Below are positions 7,391 to 14,636 of a stretch of DNA of 16,158 nucleotides, piece after piece. Both the position numbers and the translations under genes were made by a program. Where the stretch lies: assembly GCA_012513005.1 (NCBI GenBank), contig JAAZCZ010000033.1, positions 1 through 16,158 of the forward strand, written 5' to 3'. The stretch is from Oscillospiraceae bacterium. Lineage in GTDB: Bacteria > Bacillota > Clostridia > Oscillospirales > Oscillospiraceae. Each line of letters starts with the position of its first letter. Positions within the stretch are counted from its first letter, which is position 1. The notes under the pieces were generated by a model that saw nothing but the letters and a program-made list of their open reading frames with translations, made no database searches and was not told the origin of the DNA.

Positions 7391-9448
7391 CTAGATCTTC
7401 ATGCAGACGTCCCATGCACGCCAAATGACTGTGCGCAGGTTGCCGATTGCAAGGCAGTCACCGACGAGGTGAACGTTTCTGCCCTTGGGTCCCACGGGTG
7501 TGGGTACAAAGCCGATTCCGTTGACTACGTTGTCGCAAGCGAGATCGAAGGTCTTCCCGTCCGGTCCCTTGATTGTGACGCCGTCATCACGAATTGCGGT
7601 GATTGTGCTCTTTAGGTATACAGGAACCTTCTTATAGTCGAACATGTCACGCAGGAAGGATGTGTTTGCAAGGCTGGTTGCCTGTGCTGCAATCAGGTCC
7701 TCTGCATACTCAACGATAACGACCTTCTTGCCCTGAAGCATAAGCTCATAAGCAGCTTCGCAGGAGGACTGGCCGCCGCCGAAGAATACGACTGTGTCGC
7801 CTGTTTCCTTCTTGTCAACAAGAAGCTCTTTGAATGACATTGTCTTCTCAAAGCCGGGCAGAGGCATTGTTCTGGGCACGGAGCCTGTTGCGACTATAAT
7901 TGCATCATAGCCTCTGAGTGTTCCCACATCGTTGACTTCGGTGTTGAAGCGAACATCAATGTTCTGAACATCGATTTCTCTCTTGTACCATGCAATGAGT
8001 TCCTTGTCATGCTCTTTGAAGGACATTGCGGAAGCGGTGACAAATAGTCCGCCAAGCTGGTCTGTCTTTTCAAAGATTGTGGGGATATGGCCTCTCTTCT
8101 TGAGCATGAGGGCTGATTCCATACCGCCGATACCGCCGCCGATGATAGCAACCTTCTTGGGGCGCTTTGTCGGGACTATCTTGTATCTGTTGGACTGCAT
8201 TGTCGGAGGAGTCAGGGCGCAACGGGCAAGGTGCATGGAGTCGCCCAAGCTCTGGACGTTGGATGTGCCCTTATACTTAGCCATGTTGAAGCAGCCGTTG
8301 TGGCAGCGGATGCAGGGCTTTATTTCCTCAACTCTGCCGTCAATCAGCTTGTTGATCCACTCGGGGTCAACGAGGTTCTGACGAGCAAATGCAACAGCGT
8401 CGAGCTTGCCTTCGGCAATAACTTCGGCTGCCTTGACGGGATCCATTCTACCGGCGCAAACGCAGGGCTTGTCGGTGAACTTCCTTATGTGAATTACATC
8501 GTCAAGGTTGCAGTTGTCCGGCATATACTGGGGCGGATGTGCCCAATACCATGCGTCATATGTGCCGTTGTCGCAGTTGAACATGTCGTATCCGGCGTCG
8601 CCGAGATACTTGACTGCTCTTTCGGACTCTTCCATATCACGGCCGAATTCCTCAAACTCTTCTCCGGGTACTGCGCCCTTACCCCAGCCCTTTGTCTTGG
8701 AGACGACTGAGTAACGAAGAGAAACGGGGAAGTCCTTGCCGCAGGCCTTTTTAATTGCCTGTACGATTTCGACCGGGAAGCGGAATCTGTTCTCAAAGGA
8801 GCCGCCGTATTGGTCGGTACGATAGTTCATGTTTGCAATTGTAAACTGGTCAAGGAGGTATCCTTCGTGAACGGCGTGGATTTCAACACCGTCAACACCG
8901 GCGTCCATGAGCATCTTGGAGGTCTTTGCAAAGGCCTCGACCTGCTCCTGAATTTCGGCTATTGTCATCGGGCGGGAGGATACTTCGTCATACCAACGGT
9001 TGGGTGTTGCGGATGCGGAGGCAGTGATATAGTCGATATCAACTATGGGCTTTGCAATCTTGCCGAAAGTCTTGTTTGTGAGCATCTTGACCATGAGGTC
9101 ATTGATTGCCATTGAACGGCCCATGCCGGCTGCCAGCTGAATGAACAGCTTTGCGCCAGTCTTATGGAATTCCTTCATGTACTCTTCAAGGTCTCTGAAC
9201 ATTTTTTTGTTCTGATAGAGCCATCTGCCGCCCATGAGGTCGCGGACACACTGCATTCCCGGGAGGATAAGTCCCACATTGTTCTGTGCTCTGTTAAGAA
9301 GATGCTTTGCAGCTTCCTTGTCGAGGTGGCTGGGCTCCATCCAGCCGAAGAGGGAGGTTCCGCCCATAGAACATTGGACTATGCGGTTCTTAATCTCCAC
9401 ATTACCAATCTTCCACGGGGTAAACAGCGGTTCGTACTTCTTGTCCAT
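7391..9448 (-). CDS. Old Yellow Enzyme-family NADH:flavin oxidoreductase / 2,4-dienoyl-CoA reductase-like FMN/Fe-S/FAD enzyme
   Basis: A 685-residue cytoplasmic flavoenzyme of the enoate/2,4-dienoyl-CoA reductase/BaiCD class, which reduces activated C=C bonds with NAD(P)H. Residues 1-370 form the FMN-binding TIM barrel: PLFTPWKIGNVEIKNRIV at the start, H201-A-V-H204-EGYLLDQF and YGGSFENRFRFP in the middle. The cluster cysteines are C379-x2-C382-x3-C386 and then C410. The FAD/NAD(P)H domain begins at about 430, with AIIGGGIGGMESA and a second GGGQSS dinucleotide motif near 555. The third-to-fourth cysteine gap is 23 residues, longer than the about 11 usual in 2,4-dienoyl-CoA reductases. Codons favour AAG, TTC, TAC and CTC more than neighbouring genes do, suggesting high expression. 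ATG at 9448 follows AGGAAGGAATC. The substrate cannot be fixed: enoates, bile acids, bilins and plant phenolics are all options. Confidence 0.9.
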   Translation of the reverse strand: MDKKYEPLFTPWKIGNVEIKNRIVQCSMGGTSLFGWMEPSHLDKEAAKHLLNRAQNNVGLILPGMQCVRDLMGGRWLYQNKKMFRDLEEYMKEFHKTGAKLFIQLAAGMGRSMAINDLMVKMLTNKTFGKIAKPIVDIDYITASASATPNRWYDEVSSRPMTIAEIQEQVEAFAKTSKMLMDAGVDGVEIHAVHEGYLLDQFTIANMNYRTDQYGGSFENRFRFPVEIVQAIKKACGKDFPVSLRYSVVSKTKGWGKGAVPGEEFEEFGRDMEESERAVKYLGDAGYDMFNCDNGTYDAWYWAHPPQYMPDNCNLDDVIHIRKFTDKPCVCAGRMDPVKAAEVIAEGKLDAVAFARQNLVDPEWINKLIDGRVEEIKPCIRCHNGCFNMAKYKGTSNVQSLGDSMHLARCALTPPTMQSNRYKIVPTKRPKKVAIIGGGIGGMESALMLKKRGHIPTIFEKTDQLGGLFVTASAMSFKEHDKELIAWYKREIDVQNIDVRFNTEVNDVGTLRGYDAIIVATGSVPRTMPLPGFEKTMSFKELLVDKKETGDTVVFFGGGQSSCEAAYELMLQGKKVVIVEYAEDLIAAQATSLANTSFLRDMFDYKKVPVYLKSTITAIRDDGVTIKGPDGKTFDLACDNVVNGIGFVPTPVGPKGRNVHLVGDCLAIGNLRTVIWRAWDVCMKI

Positions 9449-9540
9449 TTACTGATTCCTTCCTGATATGAAATATTCCTGGTCTGTCCAGGTCCATAGA
9501 AGCTCTGCACCTAAATGCCGCTTCCTTTCTAACGTGAAAC

Positions 9541-9569
9541 ATTATAGCACGCAAAAAAGGTCTAATCAA
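9541..9569 (-). promoter_or_regulatory. Promoter of the OYE-family gene
   Basis: On the minus strand: TTGATT (9569-9564), an exact 17-bp spacer, TATAAT (9546-9541) with extended -10 TGC. This is the closest to consensus in the window and leaves a leader of roughly 85 nt. Confidence 0.8.
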
Positions 9570-9701
9570 TAAGAAAAGTATTTTCTATGTACTATGTTAA
9601 CAAAATAACACCTAAATTAGTAATTATTCTTATGTATTTTGCTTTTTGTAAATTTTCAAAATTTTTTTGGGTTTTTTGCACAATTTTTACGCCCTTATAT
9701 T
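9570..9701. other. AT-rich divergent intergenic tract
   Basis: The stretch between the divergent promoters of the OYE-family gene and the phosphatase-GNAT gene is strongly A/T-rich, with long T runs near 9655-9690. I see no supported gene in it. A 63-residue minus-strand frame at 9592-9783 lacks a ribosome binding site and recognisable features. Confidence 0.5.
9572..9586. promoter_or_regulatory. Possible operator palindrome upstream of the OYE-family promoter
   Basis: AGAAAA-GTA-TTTTCT is a perfect 6+6 inverted repeat with a 3-bp spacer, starting 3 bp upstream of the -35 box of the OYE-family gene. The placement fits a transcription factor site, but the AT-rich setting makes chance palindromes common. 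The binding protein is unknown. Confidence 0.3.
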
Positions 9702-9710
9702 TGCTATAAT
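9702..9710 (+). promoter_or_regulatory. Extended -10 promoter of the phosphatase-GNAT / phosphoesterase operon
   Basis: TGCTATAAT gives a perfect -10 hexamer at 9705-9710 with an extended TG. No good -35 lies at 16-18 bp (TTGCAC at 9676-9681 is 23 bp away), as is common for extended -10 promoters. The implied leader is about 155 nt. Confidence 0.6.
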
Positions 9711-9873
9711 GACGAAGCGTTTTTATCTGCTGCACAGCCTTTATTTTTGCGGGCATTAGAAAGGCTCTGCGTGATTTCGTCACGGCGAAGCTTTACTACA
9801 ATTTGATATTAATATATAATATCTGAAAGCCGACTGATTACTGCTTTTTATTATAAATTTTCGGAGACTTTGC
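9710..9873 (+). other. Long potentially structured 5' leader
   Basis: Between the -10 box and the ATG at 9874 lie nested inverted repeats. The outer pair is TGACGAA (9710-9716) and TTCGTCA (9776-9782). The inner pair is GCACAGCCTTT and AAAGGCTCTGC, with one mismatch. CGTGA-TTTCG-TCACG is a competing small hairpin using the 3' side. I do not recognise a known riboswitch. Part of the outer left arm could lie upstream of the true transcription start. Confidence 0.35.
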
Positions 9874-11010
9874 ATGACTACTGTATATCTAATAAGACAC
9901 GCGGAGGCGGAGGGCAATGTTTTAAGACGAGCTCAGGGGCACTGGAACGGCAGCCTGACAGAGCGTGGTAAAAAACAGCTTATTTCGCTCAAGGAGCGTT
10001 TTTCGGATATTAAAATAGCTGCGGTTTACGCAAGTGCCTTAGACAGGGCGCAGGACACAGCAGCCATACTCTGCGGGGGTGAAAATCACCCTGAATTTGT
10101 ATTAACCGAGCCTAATCTCATTGAACTTAATTTGGGAGTCTGGGAGAGCCAAAGCTGGGATTATTTACGCACGCTCTACCCTACCGAATCTGCCCTTTTA
10201 GTCGAGGATCCTGCAAGCTGGTCTGTCCAAGGTTCTGAGGATTTTAAGGCGGCGGCAGAGCGCATGTATAAGGCTATTTCCGGCATTGCCGAAAAGCATG
10301 AAGGCAAAACAATTGCGATAGTTTCCCACGGCATGGCAATCAGGGCGTTTTTGACATACTATATGCATATAAGCCCCGCGGAAAAATCTAAACTGCGGCA
10401 CGGAGACAACACCTCGGTTACCCTTGCCTATTATGATAACGGCGAGTTTAATTTTGAGTATTACAATGACGCCGGGCATTTAAGCCCCGAGATTTCTACA
10501 TTTTATAATCAGCGAGAGCTTCGTAAGCTTGATGTATATATAAAGCCGCTTGACCTCAACATCCCGGAGAACGCTTCGTATTATATTAACTGCTACAGAA
10601 ATTCATGGATAGAGGCGCACGGCAGTGACAGGTCGTTTTTCCCTTCTGCTTATTTAAGCTCAGCTAAATCCCGCATAGCATGCGGCAAGGGAAAAGTCTT
10701 TGTGGCAGGAAATGATGCCTCCCGCTACGGTATTTTGGAGCTGGATAGGGAGCGTGAGTCAAAGGATAAAATGGGGCTTTTATCGCTCATATATGTTGAG
10801 CCGGAATACAGAAGATCCGGCCTCGGTCTGACTTTAATAGGCTGCGCTGAGGCATATTTTGCCAATCTTAAGCGAGAGAAGCTCTTTTTGCATGTGGCGG
10901 TCACAAATATATCGGCAATTAAGTTTTATGAAAACGCCGGATTTGACTGTGTAGAGAGACAGCAGGGCGCAGTTTCCGCTTTGCTTAGGTTTGAAAAGAG
11001 ATTAAAATGA
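9874..11010 (+). CDS. Histidine phosphatase - GNAT acetyltransferase fusion protein
   Basis: A two-domain cytoplasmic enzyme of 378 residues. Residues 1 to about 200 are a phosphoglycerate-mutase-like histidine phosphatase: LIR8-H9-AEAEGN (catalytic H9), ASALDRAQDTA, the acid-bearing ELNLGVWE, and the second histidine in VS-H152-G. From about 215 to the end it is a GNAT N-acetyltransferase, with motif A LIYVEPEYRRSGLGLTL (R313 to G318, acetyl-CoA pyrophosphate loop) and the typical ISAIKFYENAGFDCVER. The phosphatase half probably dephosphorylates a small metabolite and the acetyltransferase half modifies an amine; neither substrate can be read from the sequence. Its TGA overlaps the next ATG (ATGA), so translation is coupled to the metallophosphoesterase. 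Confidence 0.9.
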   Translation: MTTVYLIRHAEAEGNVLRRAQGHWNGSLTERGKKQLISLKERFSDIKIAAVYASALDRAQDTAAILCGGENHPEFVLTEPNLIELNLGVWESQSWDYLRTLYPTESALLVEDPASWSVQGSEDFKAAAERMYKAISGIAEKHEGKTIAIVSHGMAIRAFLTYYMHISPAEKSKLRHGDNTSVTLAYYDNGEFNFEYYNDAGHLSPEISTFYNQRELRKLDVYIKPLDLNIPENASYYINCYRNSWIEAHGSDRSFFPSAYLSSAKSRIACGKGKVFVAGNDASRYGILELDRERESKDKMGLLSLIYVEPEYRRSGLGLTLIGCAEAYFANLKREKLFLHVAVTNISAIKFYENAGFDCVERQQGAVSALLRFEKRLK

Positions 11011-12104
11011 AGGCTAGAGTATTAAATGCCGAAATCGGCCCCGGCAGGCTGATTGCAATTTCGGATATCCACGGGAATTTGCCGTATCTTAAAGGGCTTA
11101 TAGAAACACTTAATTTAAGCTGCGATGACACGCTTGTGTTTGTGGGCGATATTATCGAAAAAGGCGACCACAGCTTAGAGACCCTTAGGTATTTGCTGGG
11201 GCTCAAAGACCGCTACCGCGTTTATGCCGTATTGGGCAATTGCGACGGCTGGAGCTATGAGCTGGATAATCCGAGACCTATGGCAGATCGGTACCTGCAC
11301 TCATACATACTGAATAAAAACAAGGGCAAGGGCCGCAGCATATTAGCTCAGATGGCAAACGAAATCGGCTTTCCGCTAAAACCTGATTTTGACATGAATA
11401 GTCTCCGCCAAGAGCTCATTAAGAGCTTTAAGCCTGAGCTTGACTTTATGCGCGAAACGCCCCATGTCTTATATACCCCGAGAGCAAACTTTGTGCATGG
11501 CGGGCTTCCCGCAGGTCCACCCGATTCCTGGGATGCTTGGGACTGCATGAAAAATGACTGCTACCTAAAACAAAACAGGGCCTTTCCGAAGTGGCTCATA
11601 GTCGGTCACACCCCATCTGTTCTCTACGATGACAAAATCGCCTGTGCAAACCCTATTATAGATTACGAACGAAAAATCGCCTCGATTGACGGCGGCTGCG
11701 TGCTTGCCGACGACGGTCAGCTAAATGCGCTGATTATTGATGCCGACATGAATTTTTCATTCTGCTCTTACGACAGTTTCCCGAAAATGAGGGTATTAGA
11801 CAGCCAAAGCTCCCTGCCGGAATTTTTCTTTCTGCGCTGGGGAGACAGTCGGGTAAGCATTCTTACTGCCGGTGAGGAATTTTCCCTCGTCAGACACGAA
11901 AGAACGGGCTATGAGCTAACAGTATTAAGCTCATATTTAAGGACAGATGCAAACGGAAACATCTACTGCCGAGATGTGACAGACTATCTGCCTAAGCTTT
12001 GCCCCGGAGATATTGTGTCTGTTATTGAGGATACAAGCGCCGGGTATTACATTAAGCACAAAGGCATCTGCGGCTGGTATCACGGCAGGCTGGAGAGCAT
12101 ATAG
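11007..12104 (+). CDS. Metallophosphoesterase with SH3-like C-terminal module
   Basis: A calcineurin-like two-metal phosphoesterase of 365 residues. Metal-ligand motifs seen in order: S-D20-I-H22-G-N, GDIIEKGDHS (a GDxxxxG variant), LGNCDG (the GNxD motif with Cys in the usual His/His-Glu place), FVHGGLP and VGHTP, followed by IASIDGGCV. This arrangement is closest to PPP/ApaH-type enzymes that hydrolyse phosphoproteins or dinucleoside polyphosphates. After residue 250 a C-terminal extension ends in GDIVSVIEDTSAGYYIKHKG and a WYHGRL tail, which resembles a bacterial SH3 fold. No signal peptide is seen. It overlaps the stop of the phosphatase-GNAT gene by 4 bp, so both products are likely made together and may act in one pathway. 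Confidence 0.86.
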   Translation: MKARVLNAEIGPGRLIAISDIHGNLPYLKGLIETLNLSCDDTLVFVGDIIEKGDHSLETLRYLLGLKDRYRVYAVLGNCDGWSYELDNPRPMADRYLHSYILNKNKGKGRSILAQMANEIGFPLKPDFDMNSLRQELIKSFKPELDFMRETPHVLYTPRANFVHGGLPAGPPDSWDAWDCMKNDCYLKQNRAFPKWLIVGHTPSVLYDDKIACANPIIDYERKIASIDGGCVLADDGQLNALIIDADMNFSFCSYDSFPKMRVLDSQSSLPEFFFLRWGDSRVSILTAGEEFSLVRHERTGYELTVLSSYLRTDANGNIYCRDVTDYLPKLCPGDIVSVIEDTSAGYYIKHKGICGWYHGRLESI

Positions 12105-12118
12105 CAAGTTAGTGTTTA

Positions 12119-12147
12119 TTGATACAAAGCAAAATCTAATTTATATA
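12119..12147 (+). promoter_or_regulatory. Promoter of the DUF1294-rhodanese-CoADR operon
   Basis: TTGATA (12119-12124), a 17-bp spacer and TATATA (12142-12147). The predicted transcription start is close to 12154, which supports the TTG start at 12187 over the ATG at 12169. Confidence 0.55.
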
Positions 12148-12186
12148 AAATAGAAAACAGCCACAAAAATGAAAGGCGGAAACACT

Positions 12187-12477
12187 TTGAAAGAGCTTTT
12201 AATTTTAATCGCCGTATATCTTTTAATAATTAACCTAGACGGATTTTTACTGATGAGAAGCGACAAAAAAAGAGCCATTATGAACAAAAGGCGAATACCC
12301 GAGGCAAGCTTAATGACAGTGGCACTTTTAGGCGGCGGTCCCGGTGTTTACTGGGGCATGAAAACATACAGACACAAGACCCTGCACGCAAAATTCAGCA
12401 TAGGAGTGCCGCTTATAATATTCTTTGACACAGCTCTTTTAGTGGTGCTTTTATATTTTCTGGCTCAGAGCAAATAG
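12187..12477 (+). CDS. DUF1294 family membrane protein
   Basis: A small integral membrane protein of about 96 residues. It has a first membrane helix (LLILIAVYLLIINLDGFLL), a basic cytoplasmic loop (RSDKKRAIMNKRRIPE), the family hallmark LGGGPGVYWGMKTYRHKTLHAKF, and a final helix (IIFFDTALLVVLLYFL). The function of DUF1294 is unknown. I chose the TTG at 12187 because AAGGCGG lies 7 nt upstream. The ATG at 12169 has no ribosome binding site and sits at the edge of the predicted transcript; using it adds only six residues. It is 35 bp ahead of the rhodanese gene and likely co-transcribed, though a role in sulfur metabolism would be inference from position only. Confidence 0.85.
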   Translation: MKELLILIAVYLLIINLDGFLLMRSDKKRAIMNKRRIPEASLMTVALLGGGPGVYWGMKTYRHKTLHAKFSIGVPLIIFFDTALLVVLLYFLAQSK

Positions 12478-12512
12478 AGTTTTCTAAAAAATAAATATAA
12501 GGAGAATTTGAC

Positions 12513-12833
12513 ATGGGAATTTTTGATGATATTAAATACTGCACAACAGACGAAGGTGCTAAGATTTTCAAGGAAACTCCGGGTGCGGTGCTGCTTGATG
12601 TCCGCTCCGCGGGAGAGTATTGCAGCGGGCATATCCCGGGCAGCTTAAATCTGCCGCTTGACGAAATTGACAGAGCCTGCGATGTTGTGCCGGATAAGAA
12701 TACGCCTATTTTTTTCTGCTGCCTTTCCGGCGGTCGTGCATCATCTGCCGAGCGAAATCTCAAAAGACAGGGCTATATAAATGTTCTCAACATAGGCGGC
12801 ATGAGAAGTTACAGCGGAAAAAGGGAGAAATAA
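12513..12833 (+). CDS. Single-domain rhodanese-like sulfurtransferase
   Basis: A 106-residue cytoplasmic rhodanese that carries sulfane sulfur as a persulfide on its active cysteine. Motifs: LLDVRSAGEYCSGHIPGSLN (CH2A-like) and the active loop FF-C69-C70-L-S-G-G-R75, in which C70 heads the CxxGxR loop. The end has the INVLNIGGM motif. The doubled cysteine in the loop is notable, because C69 could form a disulfide with C70. It starts with ATG after AAGGAG, and its stop is 1 bp from the next ATG. It is therefore tightly co-translated with the CoA-disulfide-reductase/rhodanese fusion, a likely persulfide partner. Confidence 0.93.
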   Translation: MGIFDDIKYCTTDEGAKIFKETPGAVLLDVRSAGEYCSGHIPGSLNLPLDEIDRACDVVPDKNTPIFFCCLSGGRASSAERNLKRQGYINVLNIGGMRSYSGKREK

Positions 12834-12834
12834 G

Positions 12835-14547
12835 ATGGGCATAAAGGTACTTATTGTCGGCGGCGTTGCCGGTGGCGCCTCTGCCGCTGCGAGGCTTCGC
12901 AGACTAAACGAGGACGCTGAGATTATTATTTTTGAGCGCTCCTCGCACATTTCATACGCTAACTGCGGTCTGCCCTATTATGTGGGCGGTGTTATTGAAA
13001 ACGAGGATGACCTGACTCTTGCAACACCCGGCAGCTTTAACAGTCGCTTTAATATTACTGCTCGTGTGCGCCAAGAGGTTATCGCCATTGACCCCGAGGC
13101 TAAAAAAGTGAGTGTAAAAAAGCTGGATGACGGCAGTGTCTACGAGGAGAGCTACGATAAGCTCATACTCTCACCCGGGGCAGTGCCCGCAATTCCCAAG
13201 CTGCCCGGCGCCGATTTGCCCGAGCTTTTCACTCTGCGCACGGTTGAAGACACGCTTAGAATGCGGGAATACTGCGTTAGTAATAAGCCCAAAACCGCAA
13301 CAGTTGTCGGCGGCGGCTATATCGGCATAGAGATTGCCGAAAACCTGCGACATCTGGGAGTAGAAGTTACGATTATCCAGAGACCTTTGCAGCTTCTGCG
13401 CACACTTGACACTGATATGGCAGAGCTTATACACTCCGAAATGCGGAAAAACGGGGTAAATCTCATGCTCGGCTCCTCGGTATCCGGCTTTGAGAAGACA
13501 GAAAACGGCATAAAAACTCTTATTAAAGATAATGAGCCTGTTTTATCCGATATGGTCATACTTGCAATCGGAGTTGTGCCCGACACCAAGCTTGCAAAGG
13601 ATGCAGGGCTGGCTTTAGGGGCTAAGGATTCTATTTTAGTAAACGAATATATGGAGACCTCAAAGCCCGATATCTATGCTGTGGGCGACGCTGTCACCGT
13701 TACGCACTTTGTTGCAAAGGCTCCTGTTTTAATTGCACTTGCAGGACCTGCTAATAAGCAGGGCAGGATTGCCGCCGATAATATCTGCGGAATAAAAAGC
13801 ACCTACAAGGGCACACAGGGCACTTCGATAATAAAAGTGTTTAGCCTCACCTGCGCCACCACGGGGCTTTGCTGCGCCGGCGCCGAAAGGGCTGAACTTG
13901 ACTTTGAATATGTGCTTTTAACCCCCAACTCTCACGCCGGCTACTACCCGGGCGCAAAGAGCATGACTATGAAGGTTATTTTTGAAAAGAATACGGGCAG
14001 GCTTTTAGGCGCTGCAATTATCGGCAAAGAGGGCGTAGATAAGCGCATTGATGTTTTGGCAACGGCTATTAGAGCCGGTCTTAGCGGGGCTGACTTGGCA
14101 GAATTAGAGCTTGCATATGCTCCTCCCTTCTCCTCTGCTAAGGATCCTGTTAACATGGCAGGCTTTATTATCGAAAATGTGCTCTCGGGCATAGTTTCTC
14201 AGTTTGACACCGAGACTCTCGAAGCTCTGCCCCGTGACGGCAGCGTGTTTTTGCTGGATGTGCGCACCGACTGCGAGTATGAGCAGGGGCATGTTGACGG
14301 CTTTGTGAACCTCCCGGTTGACAATCTGCGCGAGCGCATATCGGAAATCCCCAAGGATAAGCCTGTTTATGTTATGTGTCACAGCGGTATTCGCTCTTAT
14401 ATTGCATGCAGGATACTGACTGCAAACGGTGTTGAGGCATATAACTACGCAGGAGGCTGGGGCTACTACTCCCGAATCAGGGGTAAAATAAACCCTCTTA
14501 GTCAAAGAATTACCTGCGCTGCCGAAAAAGGGCTTTCAATTAGTTAA
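12835..14547 (+). CDS. CoA-disulfide reductase-like FAD/NAD(P)H oxidoreductase with C-terminal rhodanese domain
   Basis: A 570-residue protein of the CoADR-RHD type. The N-terminal FAD domain has VGGVAGGASAAARLRR and the single redox cysteine C44 in SYANCGLPYY, which in this family cycles through a CoA mixed disulfide or persulfide. The NAD(P)H domain has TVVGGGYIGIEIAENL near 155-175, and the second FAD site is DIYAVGDAV. The dimerisation domain includes the YYPGAKSMTMKVIF and AYAPPFSSAKDPVNMAG stretches. A rhodanese domain covers about residues 460-560, with LLDVRTDCEYEQGH and the active loop MC515-H-S-G-I-R. Known members reduce CoA disulfide/persulfide or polysulfide with NAD(P)H, giving thiol repair or sulfur respiration. 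It is co-translated with a free-standing rhodanese. No hairpin terminator is evident after its stop. Confidence 0.93.
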   Translation: MGIKVLIVGGVAGGASAAARLRRLNEDAEIIIFERSSHISYANCGLPYYVGGVIENEDDLTLATPGSFNSRFNITARVRQEVIAIDPEAKKVSVKKLDDGSVYEESYDKLILSPGAVPAIPKLPGADLPELFTLRTVEDTLRMREYCVSNKPKTATVVGGGYIGIEIAENLRHLGVEVTIIQRPLQLLRTLDTDMAELIHSEMRKNGVNLMLGSSVSGFEKTENGIKTLIKDNEPVLSDMVILAIGVVPDTKLAKDAGLALGAKDSILVNEYMETSKPDIYAVGDAVTVTHFVAKAPVLIALAGPANKQGRIAADNICGIKSTYKGTQGTSIIKVFSLTCATTGLCCAGAERAELDFEYVLLTPNSHAGYYPGAKSMTMKVIFEKNTGRLLGAAIIGKEGVDKRIDVLATAIRAGLSGADLAELELAYAPPFSSAKDPVNMAGFIIENVLSGIVSQFDTETLEALPRDGSVFLLDVRTDCEYEQGHVDGFVNLPVDNLRERISEIPKDKPVYVMCHSGIRSYIACRILTANGVEAYNYAGGWGYYSRIRGKINPLSQRITCAAEKGLSIS

Positions 14548-14636
14548 TTCTCATATTTTTTTGCAAGAATTAGTGCAAGAAGCGAATTTTTGTGATATTA
14601 TTAGCATAATCTAAAAGTTATAAGGAGGCCTGTGTA

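Noticed and set aside
8231..8710. A 159-residue plus-strand frame opposite the OYE-family gene
   Set aside because: This is a shadow created by the codon bias of the real gene on the other strand. It has no recognisable domain or start signal.
7391..9448. Naming the OYE-family enzyme as BaiCD, BaiH or bilirubin reductase
   Set aside because: No bai operon context, and I could not confirm diagnostic active-site residues by eye, so only the broad family is claimed.
9592..9783. A 63-residue minus-strand frame in the divergent intergenic region
   Set aside because: It is Lys-rich from AT-rich DNA, has no ribosome binding site, and runs through the predicted plus-strand promoter and leader.
12169..12189. 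The ATG at 12169 as the DUF1294 start
   Set aside because: No ribosome binding site precedes it, while AAGGCGG precedes the TTG at 12187.
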